A program made the position numbers and the translations under genes. Below the pieces are notes generated by a model. The model did no database searches, was not told the DNA's origin, and saw nothing but the letters and a program-made list of their open reading frames with translations. A stretch of 64,000 nt of DNA from Rhodococcus rhodnii. GTDB lineage: Bacteria; Actinomycetota; Actinomycetes; Mycobacteriales; Pseudonocardiaceae. The stretch covers positions 186,001 to 250,000 of the forward strand of contig JOAA01000002.1 of the NCBI GenBank assembly GCA_000720375.1, written 5' to 3'. Positions 53,035 to 64,000 of the stretch are shown piece by piece. The first letter of the stretch is position 1; each line of letters starts with the position of its first letter.

Positions 53035-54684
53035 ATGAGGCGTTTTTTCGCGCGGTCCAGCCGGTTGGTGATCCGGCAGCTGGGCCGCGCGGTGGCGTTC
53101 AGCCGTGAGCGGGCTGTCGCGTTCGGTGAGCTGTGGCGGCGTTCGCTGCAGGTCCGTGTCGTGGTGAGCACGCTCGCGCTGTCGTCGGCGGTGGTGTTCG
53201 TGCTGGGCATGGTCCTGCAGAACCAGATCACCGACCGGCTGCTGTCGTCGAAGCAGGAAGCCGCGATCGCCGAGACGCATGCCGCGGTGGCCACCGCCAA
53301 CCGCGAGCTGCTCGGCGTGAACGTGCTGTCCGACGGCTTCCGCGAGCGTCTCAGCGGCGCGGTGAACAAACTGTCCAGCTCCTCGGCGGACGAGGAGGGC
53401 ACCGAGACGGTCGCGGGCGCGTTCGACCCGATCATCGCCTACGACGGCCGGGGCGTCCCGGACAGCATCCAAGCCGGCTCGAACTACTCCGACGTGCCGG
53501 AGTCACTGCGCGCGTTCGTGCAGAACGGCCAGCTGGCGCGGCAGATCGCCACGGTCGACCGCGGCGGCGTACGCACCACGTTCCTGTTCGTCGGGGCGCC
53601 GGTGACCAGCGCGAACCGGCCGCTGCAGCTGTACCTGCTGTTCCCGTTGACCACCGAGCAGAACACGATCAACGTCGTGCAGAGCACGCTGGTCGTCGGC
53701 GGGCTCGTGCTGCTGGTGCTGCTGGCAGGCGTGGCCAATCTGGTGACCAGGCAGGTCGTCCGGCCGGTCCGGCGAGCGGCCGAGGCGGCGGAACGGTTCG
53801 CCACCGGTGAACTGGACGAACGCATGGCCGTGATCGGTGAGGACGACGTGGCCAAGCTGGCCGAGTCGTACAACCAGATGGCCGAGAGCATCAAGTACCA
53901 GATCCAGCAGCTGGAGGAGTTCGGCCAGCTGCAACGCCGGTTCACCTCGGACGTCTCGCATGAGCTGCGCACGCCGTTGACGACCGTGCGGATGGCCGCG
54001 GACGTGCTGCACGCCTCCCGCGCCCAGTTTCCCGCCGGGCTGGCCCGGTCGACCGAGCTGCTGGTGGACGAGCTGGACCGGTTCGAATCGCTGCTCGGCG
54101 ACCTGCTGGAGATCTCCCGGCTGGACGCGGGCGTCGAGGAGCTCGTCGCCGAGGTCACCGACGTCCGTGCGATCGCCAAGCGGGCGCTGGACTCGGTGCG
54201 GGTGGTCGCGGAGAACGCGGGCAGCCGGATCGAACTCGAACTGCCCGCCGCGGCCGCGACCGCCGAGGTCGACGCGCGCCGGATCGAACGGATCCTGCGC
54301 AACCTGCTGGCCAACGCGGTGGACCACGGCGAGGGCCACCCGGTCCGGCTCAGGCTGGCGTTCAACGACTCCGCGCTCGCCGTGACCGTCCGGGACTACG
54401 GCGTCGGCCTGCGGCCCGGCGAGGCCGACCTGGTGTTCAACCGGTTCTGGCGCGCCGACCCGTCCCGCAACCGGCACACCGGCGGCACCGGCCTCGGCCT
54501 GGCGATCAGCGTCGAGGACGCCCGGCTGCACGGCGGCCGCCTGGAAGCGTGGGGAGAGCCGGGGCTGGGTGCGAACTTCCGGTTGTTGTTGCCCCGCCAG
54601 CAGGACGTCGAGCTGGGCGAGAGCCCGCTGCCGCTGCGGCCGGACGACGACGTACCCGCCGAACCACTGGAGGAGGTCCGGTGA
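53035..54684 (+). CDS. mtrB: MtrB, sensor histidine kinase
   Basis: A 549-residue membrane kinase, partner of MtrA. TM1 is near residues 40-62 and TM2 near 220-242, with an extracytoplasmic sensor between. HAMP (VVRPVRRAAEAAERFATGEL), HisKA (QRRFTSDVSHELRTPLTTVR, His near residue 308) and HATPase (LLANAVDHGEG, then NRHTGGTGLGLAISVEDARL) follow. ATG 53035 lies 6 nt after GATACT, which overlaps the mtrA stop, so an internal leaderless promoter is possible besides read-through. The stop overlaps the lpqB start as GTGA. Confidence 0.96.
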   Translation: MRRFFARSSRLVIRQLGRAVAFSRERAVAFGELWRRSLQVRVVVSTLALSSAVVFVLGMVLQNQITDRLLSSKQEAAIAETHAAVATANRELLGVNVLSDGFRERLSGAVNKLSSSSADEEGTETVAGAFDPIIAYDGRGVPDSIQAGSNYSDVPESLRAFVQNGQLARQIATVDRGGVRTTFLFVGAPVTSANRPLQLYLLFPLTTEQNTINVVQSTLVVGGLVLLVLLAGVANLVTRQVVRPVRRAAEAAERFATGELDERMAVIGEDDVAKLAESYNQMAESIKYQIQQLEEFGQLQRRFTSDVSHELRTPLTTVRMAADVLHASRAQFPAGLARSTELLVDELDRFESLLGDLLEISRLDAGVEELVAEVTDVRAIAKRALDSVRVVAENAGSRIELELPAAAATAEVDARRIERILRNLLANAVDHGEGHPVRLRLAFNDSALAVTVRDYGVGLRPGEADLVFNRFWRADPSRNRHTGGTGLGLAISVEDARLHGGRLEAWGEPGLGANFRLLLPRQQDVELGESPLPLRPDDDVPAEPLEEVR

Positions 54685-56411
54685 CCCGCCGGCTGATCGT
54701 GGCGCTGGCCTGTGTGCTGCTGGTCGCGTCCTGCGCCAACATTCCCGAGCAGACCAACGCCTACGTGATCCAGAGTTCCGCGTCGCAGCCGCAGCAAAAG
54801 GTCCAGCTGCCCGACCGGGACGCCGACCCGATCATGGTCGTGCGCCGGTTCATCGAGGCGAGCGGCGACACCGCGGTGGCCGAGGCGTACCTGACCGAAG
54901 AGGCGAAACGCCTGTGGCGCCCGGACAACCAGCCGACCATCGTGGAGGACGACTTCAGCACGGTGCCCAAGACGCAGGGCATGGAGTCCGATCCGGACAC
55001 CGCCAGCGTCGAGGTGAAGTCCACGACCAAGGGACGGCTGGACTCGCGCAAGTCGTTCCACGTCCAGGTCAACCAGCAGAGCGGGATCGTCAAGCTGGTG
55101 CGCCAGGACGGCGTGTGGCGGATCAGCGAGACGCCGAACAACGGCCTGATCATCCCGATCTCGGCGTTCAACAACAACTACCGGCCGGTGAAGCTCTACT
55201 TCTACGACGCGTCACGGGAAGTCCCGGTCCCCGACCAGCGCTACCTGCCCGGCACCCCGGGGCCGTCGCCGAGCGACATCGTCAGCCTGCTGCTGCAAGG
55301 CCCCGCCACGGTGTTGCAGGGCGCGGTCCGCAGCGCGTTGCCGTCATCCGCGGTGCAACGGACGAACGTGACGTCGTCGTCGCGCGATGGCGCGACGGTC
55401 GTGAACCTCGGCATGCTCGGCAATCTGACCATTGAGGACAAACGCGCGATCGCCACGCAGATCGTGCTGTCCCTGCAGGATGTCGCGACGACGACGGTCC
55501 GGCTGCAGGTCGAAGGCATGCCGCTGGTGCCCGACCAGCCGGACTGGAAGGTCAGCGACATCCAGCCCGACAGCGACCGCACGACGCCACGGGCCCAGCT
55601 GACCGGGATGATGATGGTCGGAAACCGGGTGAAGGACCTGCGCGACGGCAAGCCGATCGCCAACCCGGCCGGAACCGGCGAGTACCGCGTGGAAAGCGCG
55701 GCCCAGTCGGTGGACGGCTCACAGCTCGCGGTCGTCGAACGCCTCAACACCGGGCAGCTGCAACTGCGGGTCGGCGGGCTCAACGAAGGCCTGCGCCAGA
55801 TCGAGCAGCGGACCGCGACCGAGATGACCCGGCCGACCTGGCAGTACCCGGTGGCGTCGAACGAAATCGGCAACGAGGTCTGGGTCGTCGCGGACGGCAC
55901 GATCATCCGGGCCGTGCGCAACCGTGAGGGAACCTGGGTGCCGCTGCCGGTCAACCAGGCCGAGATCGACAGGTACGGCAAGATCACCGAACTGCGCCTG
56001 TCCCGCGACGGCGTCCGCGTCGCGGTCGTGGCCGACGGAAAGCTCCTCGTCGGGGCCGTCGTGCGGTCCACGGGCTCGACGGATGTGGCGATCTCCGCGC
56101 CGAAGCAACTGCTGCCGTCGATCACGAACGTCGTCGGCCTCGACTGGCTCGACCCGAGCCGGCTCGTCGTCGCCACGAACACCCCGACCGGTCCGGTCTG
56201 GCAGGTCCCGGTCGACGGGATCCAGGCGCAGCGCTACAACCTCGCGAACCTGACGTTGCCGCTCTCGTCGATCACGGCGGCGCCCAGCCGTCAGATCGTC
56301 GTGACGGACGCGGTCGGGATGTGGACGGCGTCGGACATCGGCCAGGTCTGGCTGCCGCACCCGCAAAGCCAGGCCCAAGGCCCGACCGCGCGCCCGTTCT
56401 ACCCCGGCTGA
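54681..56411 (+). CDS. lpqB: LpqB, MtrB-associated lipoprotein
   Basis: A 576-residue lipoprotein that binds the MtrB sensor domain and tunes MtrA phosphorylation. The signal peptide ends with the lipobox VASC, with the lipidated cysteine at about residue 17. A GerMN domain lies near residues 195-320 (VSLLLQGPATVLQGAVRSAL is within it), and the C-terminal half is a beta-propeller-like LpqB domain (WLDPSRLVVATNTPTGPVWQ). GTG 54681 overlaps the mtrB stop and follows GGAGGAGG, so it is translationally coupled. Confidence 0.95.
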   Translation: MTRRLIVALACVLLVASCANIPEQTNAYVIQSSASQPQQKVQLPDRDADPIMVVRRFIEASGDTAVAEAYLTEEAKRLWRPDNQPTIVEDDFSTVPKTQGMESDPDTASVEVKSTTKGRLDSRKSFHVQVNQQSGIVKLVRQDGVWRISETPNNGLIIPISAFNNNYRPVKLYFYDASREVPVPDQRYLPGTPGPSPSDIVSLLLQGPATVLQGAVRSALPSSAVQRTNVTSSSRDGATVVNLGMLGNLTIEDKRAIATQIVLSLQDVATTTVRLQVEGMPLVPDQPDWKVSDIQPDSDRTTPRAQLTGMMMVGNRVKDLRDGKPIANPAGTGEYRVESAAQSVDGSQLAVVERLNTGQLQLRVGGLNEGLRQIEQRTATEMTRPTWQYPVASNEIGNEVWVVADGTIIRAVRNREGTWVPLPVNQAEIDRYGKITELRLSRDGVRVAVVADGKLLVGAVVRSTGSTDVAISAPKQLLPSITNVVGLDWLDPSRLVVATNTPTGPVWQVPVDGIQAQRYNLANLTLPLSSITAAPSRQIVVTDAVGMWTASDIGQVWLPHPQSQAQGPTARPFYPG

Positions 56412-56458
56412 CCAGCCCTGACCGGAAACTGTCGGTGGGGCGTGCCATCGTCTGACCC

Positions 56459-57046
56459 GTGCTGCGGGCGTTGGTGGAACTGCTGGTGCCGTCGTGCTGT
56501 GCGGGGTGCGGCGAACCCGGCGATGCCCTGTGCGCGCGATGCAAACTCGGCATGACTGAGCTCAGACCTGTGCGCCGCGCGCATGACACGCCTCCGATGT
56601 ATGCGCTGGCGGAATACGACGGCGCGGCCAGAAGGGCAGTGATCGCGTACAAGGAACGCGGCCGGCGAGAGCTCGCGGCCCACTTCGGAAGCGTGCTCAC
56701 CGAAGCGCTGACCGATCTGCCGACCGCGGCGGTGGTCCCGGCGCCGTCGAGACCAGCGGCGATCCGCAAGCGCGGCTACGACCATATGCGTCTGGTCGCC
56801 GACCACACGTCCGCGCCCGTCCGCCCGGTCCTGAAGCTCGACCGGCGGGCCAAGGACTCCGTCGGACTCGATCCCGACGAGCGGGTGCTGAACCTCGCGG
56901 GCCGGCTGATCTCCGAGCCGATCGCCGGTGCGGTGGTCTTGATCGATGATGTTGTCACCACCGGAGCCACTGCTACTGCCTGTTGCAGGGCGCTCACCAG
57001 GGCCGGAGCCGACGTGATCGCCGTACTGGCGCTGACTGCTACCTAG
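56459..57046 (+). CDS. ComF family phosphoribosyltransferase-like protein
   Basis: A 195-residue protein. The N-terminal zinc ribbon is CCAGCGEPGDALCARCK (residues about 13-29), and the PRPP-binding loop VVLIDDVVTTGATATAC is near residues 160-176, preceded by RKRGYDHMRLVA. In competent bacteria ComF is needed for DNA uptake; in actinobacteria its role is unclear. GTG 56459 has CATCGT 7 nt upstream and no Shine-Dalgarno. Position between lpqB and hpf matches Rv3242c. Confidence 0.88.
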   Translation: MLRALVELLVPSCCAGCGEPGDALCARCKLGMTELRPVRRAHDTPPMYALAEYDGAARRAVIAYKERGRRELAAHFGSVLTEALTDLPTAAVVPAPSRPAAIRKRGYDHMRLVADHTSAPVRPVLKLDRRAKDSVGLDPDERVLNLAGRLISEPIAGAVVLIDDVVTTGATATACCRALTRAGADVIAVLALTAT

Positions 57047-57082
57047 ATCGGCTGCATACCCCCACACGGGTGAATCCTGGCC

Positions 57083-57109
57083 GGGAACCAAGATCGGTTT
57101 CCGGCCGTT
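57083..57109 (+). promoter_or_regulatory. SigH/SigR-type promoter candidate
   Basis: GGGAAC (57083-57088), 17 bp, then CGTT (57106-57109) matches the oxidative/heat-stress ECF sigma consensus GGGAAY-N17-CGTT. It lies 420 bp upstream of hpf, so it would give a long 5' leader. Confidence 0.55.
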
Positions 57110-57430
57110 GAAACGGTATGGAACGCCGGGATGAACAGCCGGTGGGCCCGTTGGAGGGACAACGGGACCCATCCGAGCCAGCCCGGACAGCGACCGTGCT
57201 GGGCAGATCACTCCTCCACAAGGGTGAAAACCGCCCTTGTCGTGTGGACTGCACGCCAACACTCCGGTATCACGACGGGCCCTTTGCTGTGCTCGGCGTC
57301 ACTCTCCGTCGCGGCGCGAGTTCGCCCGCCATGGGGACTGTTGCTCAACCGCAACCCGGGCTAACGTGCAGCGCTATCAGCCCCGGCATGAGGGAGGAGG
57401 CGATCAGCCCATGACCCTGGCGCCGGTGGG

Positions 57431-57463
57431 GAGTTGAGCCTCACAGAGGCAACGGCTCAGCTC
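57431..57463 (+). other. Hairpin in the long hpf leader region
   Basis: GAGTTGAGCC (57431-57440) pairs with GGCTCAGCTC (57454-57463) with one wobble and a 13-nt loop. A second hairpin, ACAAGGG/CCCTTGT, lies near 57220-57242, and two overlapping short frames (MREEAISP from 57389 and MTLAPVGS from 57411) sit just before the first. The whole stretch 57047-57530 has no full gene and may be a structured or regulatory leader of hpf. Confidence 0.4.
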
Positions 57464-57530
57464 GGCAGGACCCCGGACGCCATGCTTTCGCCGATCAAAT
57501 GGCTCGCAGTGAACAGCGAGGAGGTCGTGT

Positions 57531-58211
57531 ATGGACATCGTCGTTAAGGGGCGCAACGTCGAAGTACCCGATCATTACCGGGTACACGTTTCGGACAAGC
57601 TCGCCCGGCTGGAGCGGTACGACAAGAAGGTCATCCGCTTCGATGTTGAGTTGTTCCATGAGCCCAACCGCAGGCAGATGAAGAACTGCCAGCGGGTGGA
57701 GATCACCGCCAAGGTCCGCGGACCCGTCGTCCGCTCCGAGGCCTGCGCAGGCGATTTCTACGCCGCGCTCGACTCCGCGGTGAACAAGCTCGAGAACCGG
57801 TTGCGCCGGCTGCATGACCGCAGGCGTGTGCACCACGGGCGACGTAGCCCGGCCTCAGTGGCGGAGGCGACTGCCTCGCCAGCGATCGGCTCCGTTGACG
57901 CTGCGCCGGAACTGCGCGCGCGCAACATGACCAACAGCCAGCGTGCCGCGCAGACCGCGCTGCTGGAAGCGCCGGAGTACGAGGGTGTCGTACCCGAGCA
58001 GCGTTGGGACGACGGTCTGGAAGACCCCAGGCCAGGTCGCATCGTGCGGGAAAAGGAGCACCCCGCGACTCCGATGAGCGTTGACCAGGCCCTTTACCAG
58101 ATGGAACTGGTCGGGCACGACTTCTACCTCTTCTTCGACGTCGACGAAGGCCGGCCGAGCGTGGTCTACCGCCGCAAGGGCTTCGACTACGGCGTCATCA
58201 GAATGTCCTAG
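57531..58211 (+). CDS. hpf: Ribosome hibernation-promoting factor, long form
   Basis: A 226-residue stress protein that binds the decoding centre and joins 70S ribosomes into inactive 100S dimers. The N-terminal S30AE domain (1-110) begins MDIVVKGRNVEVPDHYRVHV and contains DFYAALDSAVNKLENRLRRL. A variable linker follows, and the C-terminal dimerisation domain (about 170-226) has MSVDQALYQMELVGHDFYLF and VVYRRKGFDYGVI. The ATG at 57531 follows GAGGAGG at 57519 by a few bases. The upstream stretch holds a SigH-like promoter and possible leader structure. Equivalent to Rv3241c by order. Confidence 0.95.
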   Translation: MDIVVKGRNVEVPDHYRVHVSDKLARLERYDKKVIRFDVELFHEPNRRQMKNCQRVEITAKVRGPVVRSEACAGDFYAALDSAVNKLENRLRRLHDRRRVHHGRRSPASVAEATASPAIGSVDAAPELRARNMTNSQRAAQTALLEAPEYEGVVPEQRWDDGLEDPRPGRIVREKEHPATPMSVDQALYQMELVGHDFYLFFDVDEGRPSVVYRRKGFDYGVIRMS

Positions 58212-58227
58212 ACCTTCGAGATAAGGA

Positions 58228-58265
58228 GAACGTCCCGGGAACCCTGAGGCTCCCGGGGCGTTCTT
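58228..58265 (+). terminator. Intrinsic terminator after hpf
   Basis: AGAACG-T-CCCGGGA (58228-58241) pairs with TCCCGGG-G-CGTTCT (58252-58265) with one wobble and a 10-nt loop, followed by TGTAT. It starts 16 bp after the hpf stop. Confidence 0.88.
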
Positions 58266-58320
58266 GTATACGGGAGCACGGTCAAGACGCATGGCCGTGC
58301 AGGCCTGCATGCCGGTTCCC

Positions 58321-58326
58321 TACGAT
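58321..58326 (+). promoter_or_regulatory. -10 box of secA (TACGAT)
   Basis: TACGAT lies 60 bp before the secA ATG, after the hpf terminator, so secA most likely has its own promoter with a leader of about 50 nt and a GAGGTCAGGG ribosome binding region at 58372-58381. Confidence 0.5.
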
Positions 58327-58386
58327 GGGGGAGAGGTGCCCTCGTCGGCGGGCGCACAGTCGATCACGTAATGAGGTCAGGGCAAC

Positions 58387-61746
<3,360 letters not shown>

Positions 61747-61755
61747 CCCACTTTT

Positions 61756-61789
61756 CACTGGGGCGGTCCTGACAAGGGCCGCCCCAGTG
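61756..61789 (+). terminator. Terminator hairpin of secA
   Basis: CACTGGGGCGG (61756-61766) pairs perfectly with CCGCCCCAGTG (61779-61789), with a further CCT/AGG pairing inside. It lies 10 bp after the secA stop. Confidence 0.88.
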
Positions 61790-61925
61790 GCATGTCTAGG
61801 TGTGGGTGGCTGCTCGGGGGGCGTGGGTTGGATGGCGGGAGCCGCCCCAGTGGCATGTCTAGGTGTGGGTGGGCTGCTCAGGGCGTGAGCTGGATGCCAG
61901 GAGCCGCCCCAGTGGATGTCGATGC
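61778..61925. repeat. Degenerate tandem repeat of about 63 bp after secA
   Basis: GCCGCCCCAGTGG, the right arm of the secA terminator, recurs at 61778, 61841 and 61903. The first two copies continue with CATGTCTAGGTGTGGGTGG and similar downstream sequence; the third is truncated. It seems that the terminator arm and its flank were duplicated. No open frame is convincing here. Confidence 0.75.
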
Positions 61926-62011
61926 ATGGGCGAGTGGCGCTCGGAGGCCTGGGCTGCGGGGACGCTGCTGGTCGGTGCCGTGTCCCTGGGCGTCCGCGAA
62001 GCCATCATCTG

Positions 62012-62149
62012 GCGGCGCGTCCCAGGCCTCCGGCAAAACTGGGTCATGGCGGCCTTCCGCCTGTGGACAACCGGCGATTGTGGATCTTGAAGCGTCCGAA
62101 CTTGTCGGTGTCCATCGTTACGCTGGAAGCCGGGGGCCGCAGGCCGCCC
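62012..62149. repeat. Imperfect direct repeat, copy A (about 138 bp)
   Basis: This stretch matches 62299-62437 along its whole length, with shared blocks such as CCGCCTGTGGACAAC, TGGATCTTGAA-like, ACTTGTCGGTG and GGGGGCCG(C/T)AGGCCGCC. The copies are 287 bp apart in the same direction. They lie between secA and the LysR gene, where about 650 bp (61790-62445) hold no supported gene. Confidence 0.75.
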
Positions 62150-62298
62150 CAGTCGCGTATTCAAGGCATTCGGTGGGTGGCTGCCCCGCGGTGCCTGTCC
62201 TCGGTCTTCGGCAGATGGCCGCTGCTAGCGGCATGTCTTGGGCCACGGCAAGTTTCTTGCTCGGCGGTTGTCTCTGTCGCGGACAAACTTGTTGTTCG

Positions 62299-62437
62299 GT
62301 GGCGTGTCCCGGGCCTTCGGCAAACCTGGGCTGCGGCAAGTATCCGCCTGTGGACAACTGGTCCTCGCGGATCTTGAACCTTCCGGACTTGTCGGTGCCC
62401 ACCAATACGCTGGATGTCGGGGGCCGTAGGCCGCCCG
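62299..62437. repeat. Imperfect direct repeat, copy B (about 139 bp)
   Basis: Second copy of the element at 62012-62149, ending just before the stop codon of the LysR-type gene. Many of the differences are substitutions at scattered places rather than at every third base, so conserved coding is not evident. Confidence 0.75.
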
Positions 62438-62445
62438 ACGGACGC

Positions 62446-63330
62446 CTAAGCCATCAGAACAGCGGAAGCGAGCCTGGTCAGAGCACCGACCAGGTGCTGA
62501 GCGGACGGCGGAACGGCGCGCTTCATGGGCAGCCACACCGCGATCTCCCGGTACAAAGCCGGAGCCAGCGGAAGCGCGACAATATCGGATCGACGGTGGG
62601 CGGCGAGGGAAAGCCCAGGCAGAACAGCCACACCCTGACCGGCCGCCACCATGGCCTGCATCAACACATAATCGTCCGTCACCTGATGGTGCAGCACAGG
62701 CCGGAACGACACGCGAGCACAGTGCCGAACGAACCGTTCCTGGCACACAGGACACCCTGCGATAACCGTGACAGGCCCCAGTTCCTGCACATCGACGGCC
62801 TCCTCTGAAGCCAACGCATGCCCAGGAGGCAACGCCACCAGAACAGGATCCCGTCCAAGGATCGTCGCGCCCTGCGGTGGTTCGTCGTGAAAGGTGACCG
62901 CGACGTCGACCGACCCGTCCCGCAGAGCGGCCAGCGCCTCGGGCGGCTCTGCCTGTCGCACATCGACCTGCATGCCGGGCTCAGCGCTGATGGCGTCGAC
63001 AAGCAGGGTGGCGCATGCGGTGGGGAACGCGGCCACCCGCAGCCGCGGGGCGTGCCCGCGCGCCAAGTCGGGCAGGCAATCCCGGGCAGCGGTCAATGAA
63101 GCGGCGATCTCGGCAGCGTGACGCGCGAGAACGGCCCCGGCTGACGTCAGCCGGACGCTGCGCCCATGCCGTTCGACCAGAACGCATCCGGCCGAACGTT
63201 CGAGGCGCTTCACGTGTTGGCTGATCGCCGGATGCGTCCAGCCGAGTTCACGGGCCGCCGCTGACATCGAGCCGGTGCGCTCGATCAGGTGAAGCACGAC
63301 GAGGCTGCGGGGATCGAGGTCGAGCAGCAT
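62446..63330 (-). CDS. LysR-type transcriptional regulator
   Basis: A 294-residue regulator. The winged helix-turn-helix is at residues 1-60 (LVVLHLIERTGSMSAAAREL, then THPAISQHVKRLERSAGCVL), and a periplasmic-binding-protein-like effector domain follows (LRVAAFPTACATLLVDAI and GQGVAVLPGLSLA). ATG 63330 is chosen because CACTAT (63343-63338, minus strand) lies 7 nt upstream and the helix-turn-helix begins at once; the long upstream frame is antisense of the racemase gene. Divergent from a racemase gene, as is usual for LysR targets, so it probably regulates that gene; the effector is unknown. Confidence 0.9.
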   Translation of the reverse strand: MLLDLDPRSLVVLHLIERTGSMSAAARELGWTHPAISQHVKRLERSAGCVLVERHGRSVRLTSAGAVLARHAAEIAASLTAARDCLPDLARGHAPRLRVAAFPTACATLLVDAISAEPGMQVDVRQAEPPEALAALRDGSVDVAVTFHDEPPQGATILGRDPVLVALPPGHALASEEAVDVQELGPVTVIAGCPVCQERFVRHCARVSFRPVLHHQVTDDYVLMQAMVAAGQGVAVLPGLSLAAHRRSDIVALPLAPALYREIAVWLPMKRAVPPSAQHLVGALTRLASAVLMA

Positions 63331-63403
63331 GTCATGAATAGTGACAGGTGCCGTCACCAATTCGCTCTTTTTCTTACAGATCCACGTGGCCACTCTGGTG
63401 GAC

Positions 63404-64000
63404 ATGGAACTGATCGGGGTCATCGGCGGCATGAGCTGGCAGTCGACGGCGGAGTACCTGCGGCTGTTGAACGAAGGCGTGCGGACACGGCTCGGCGGGT
63501 TGCATTCGGCGCGACTTCGAGTCGCCACCGTGGACTTCGCGCCGATCGCGCGGATGCAGGCGGACGGCGACTGGTCCGGCGCGGCACAAGTGCTCGCGCA
63601 GGAGGCCAGGTCGCTGGAGGCGGCGGGAGCGCGGTTCGTCCTGATCGCGACGAACACGATGCACAAGATCTACGACGAGGTCGCCGCCGCCGTCACGATC
63701 CCGGTGCTGCACCTCGGCGACGTCACTGCCGACGCGGCCCACGCCGCCGGCGTGACCCGAGTGGGTTTGCTCGCCACGAAGTACACGATGGAGCAGTCCT
63801 TCTACCGCGACCGGCTCGCGATGCACGGCATCCAGACACTCATCCCGGACGAGGCGGACCGGCGCGCGGTCCAGCGGATCATCTACGACGAGCTGTGCGT
63901 CGGGCGAGTCGAGCCCTCGTCTCGTGAGCAGCTGCTAGAGATCGCCCGATCGCTTCTGGCGGAAGGGGCCGAGGGCATCGTGCTGGGTTGCACGGAGCTG
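63404..64000 (+). CDS. Aspartate/glutamate racemase family, YgeA-like (partial)
   Basis: The first 199 residues of a racemase that continues past the window. The start is MELIGVIGGMSWQSTAEYL. The first active-site motif is IATNTMHKIYD with Thr83 where classical racemases have Cys, and the second is LGCTEL with Cys197. TKYTMEQSFYRDRL and IIYDELCVGR are also typical of the YgeA group. E. coli YgeA has the same Thr83/Cys197 pair at the same numbers and prefers L-Asp/L-Glu (from memory of published structural work). ATG 63404 lies 7 nt after CACTCT. It is probably controlled by the divergent LysR protein. Confidence 0.9.
   Translation, partial: MELIGVIGGMSWQSTAEYLRLLNEGVRTRLGGLHSARLRVATVDFAPIARMQADGDWSGAAQVLAQEARSLEAAGARFVLIATNTMHKIYDEVAAAVTIPVLHLGDVTADAAHAAGVTRVGLLATKYTMEQSFYRDRLAMHGIQTLIPDEADRRAVQRIIYDELCVGRVEPSSREQLLEIARSLLAEGAEGIVLGCTEL

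Noticed and set aside
61792..62808. Plus-strand open frame of 338 codons through the repeats after secA
   Set aside because: The frame runs through degenerate non-coding repeats and into the antisense of the LysR gene. Its composition and the lack of a start signal argue against coding.

Overview
The window is chromosomal DNA of a high-GC actinobacterium, most likely a member of the Pseudonocardiales. The evidence is the strong G/C bias at third codon positions, the frequent GTG and TTG starts, many leaderless promoters, WhiB, MtrAB-LpqB and F420 genes, and a gene order close to the Mycobacterium tuberculosis Rv3240c-Rv3274c block (synteny recalled from knowledge of that genome, not computed). 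There are about 53 protein genes. I see no tRNA, rRNA, CRISPR array, insertion sequence or prophage.

Layout. 1-8958: small membrane proteins, an acyl-CoA ligase divergent from an acyl-CoA dehydrogenase, a three-META-domain lipoprotein, a TIGR03089-type protein and two LytR-CpsA-Psr (LCP) cell-wall ligases. 9121-21162: a cell-envelope sugar region with rmlB and rmlD, four extra glycosyltransferases and a secreted protein, then wbbL, a 22-bp tandem array and manC. 21220-27562: a DNA glycosylase, a NUDIX protein coupled to fbiB-fbiA (F420 synthesis), and a NarL-type two-component system with a stand-alone receiver protein. 27735-28712: a secreted ADP-ribosyltransferase resembling pertussis toxin S1. 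28767-31190: an SDR with a divergent XRE regulator, and a site-2 protease. 31421-40820: whiB2-like, a large glycosyltransferase/membrane protein, and the mannose-phosphate genes manB and manA with the conserved small genes around them, then a cation-efflux protein. 41246-47090: an amino acid permease overlapping an orphan MutL/GlmL-type protein, a methyltransferase, and a membrane protein whose alpha/beta-hydrolase motifs flank transmembrane segments. 47177-61746: sahH, an XRE regulator, a small protein with 33-bp repeats, a HAF-repeat protein, tmk, mtrA-mtrB-lpqB, comF-like, hpf and secA. After secA comes about 650 bp of degenerate non-coding repeats, then a LysR regulator divergent from a YgeA-type aspartate/glutamate racemase that runs off the end.

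How they work together. RmlB/RmlD supply dTDP-rhamnose to WbbL, and ManC/ManB/ManA supply GDP-mannose, for the arabinogalactan linker and mannosylated envelope glycans. The LCP proteins probably attach such glycans to peptidoglycan. MtrAB-LpqB tunes envelope homeostasis and division, and SecA exports proteins.

The most notable items are the pertussis-toxin-like ADP-ribosyltransferase (27735-28712), the roughly 220-residue expanded variable subdomain in SecA, the phased 22-bp array with an ACAC-C-GTGT core (19361-19468), the small protein whose start region is triplicated (49906-50256), the hydrolase split by a membrane domain (44790-47090), and a set of about 20 genes whose start codon lies 6-8 nt after a -10 box.
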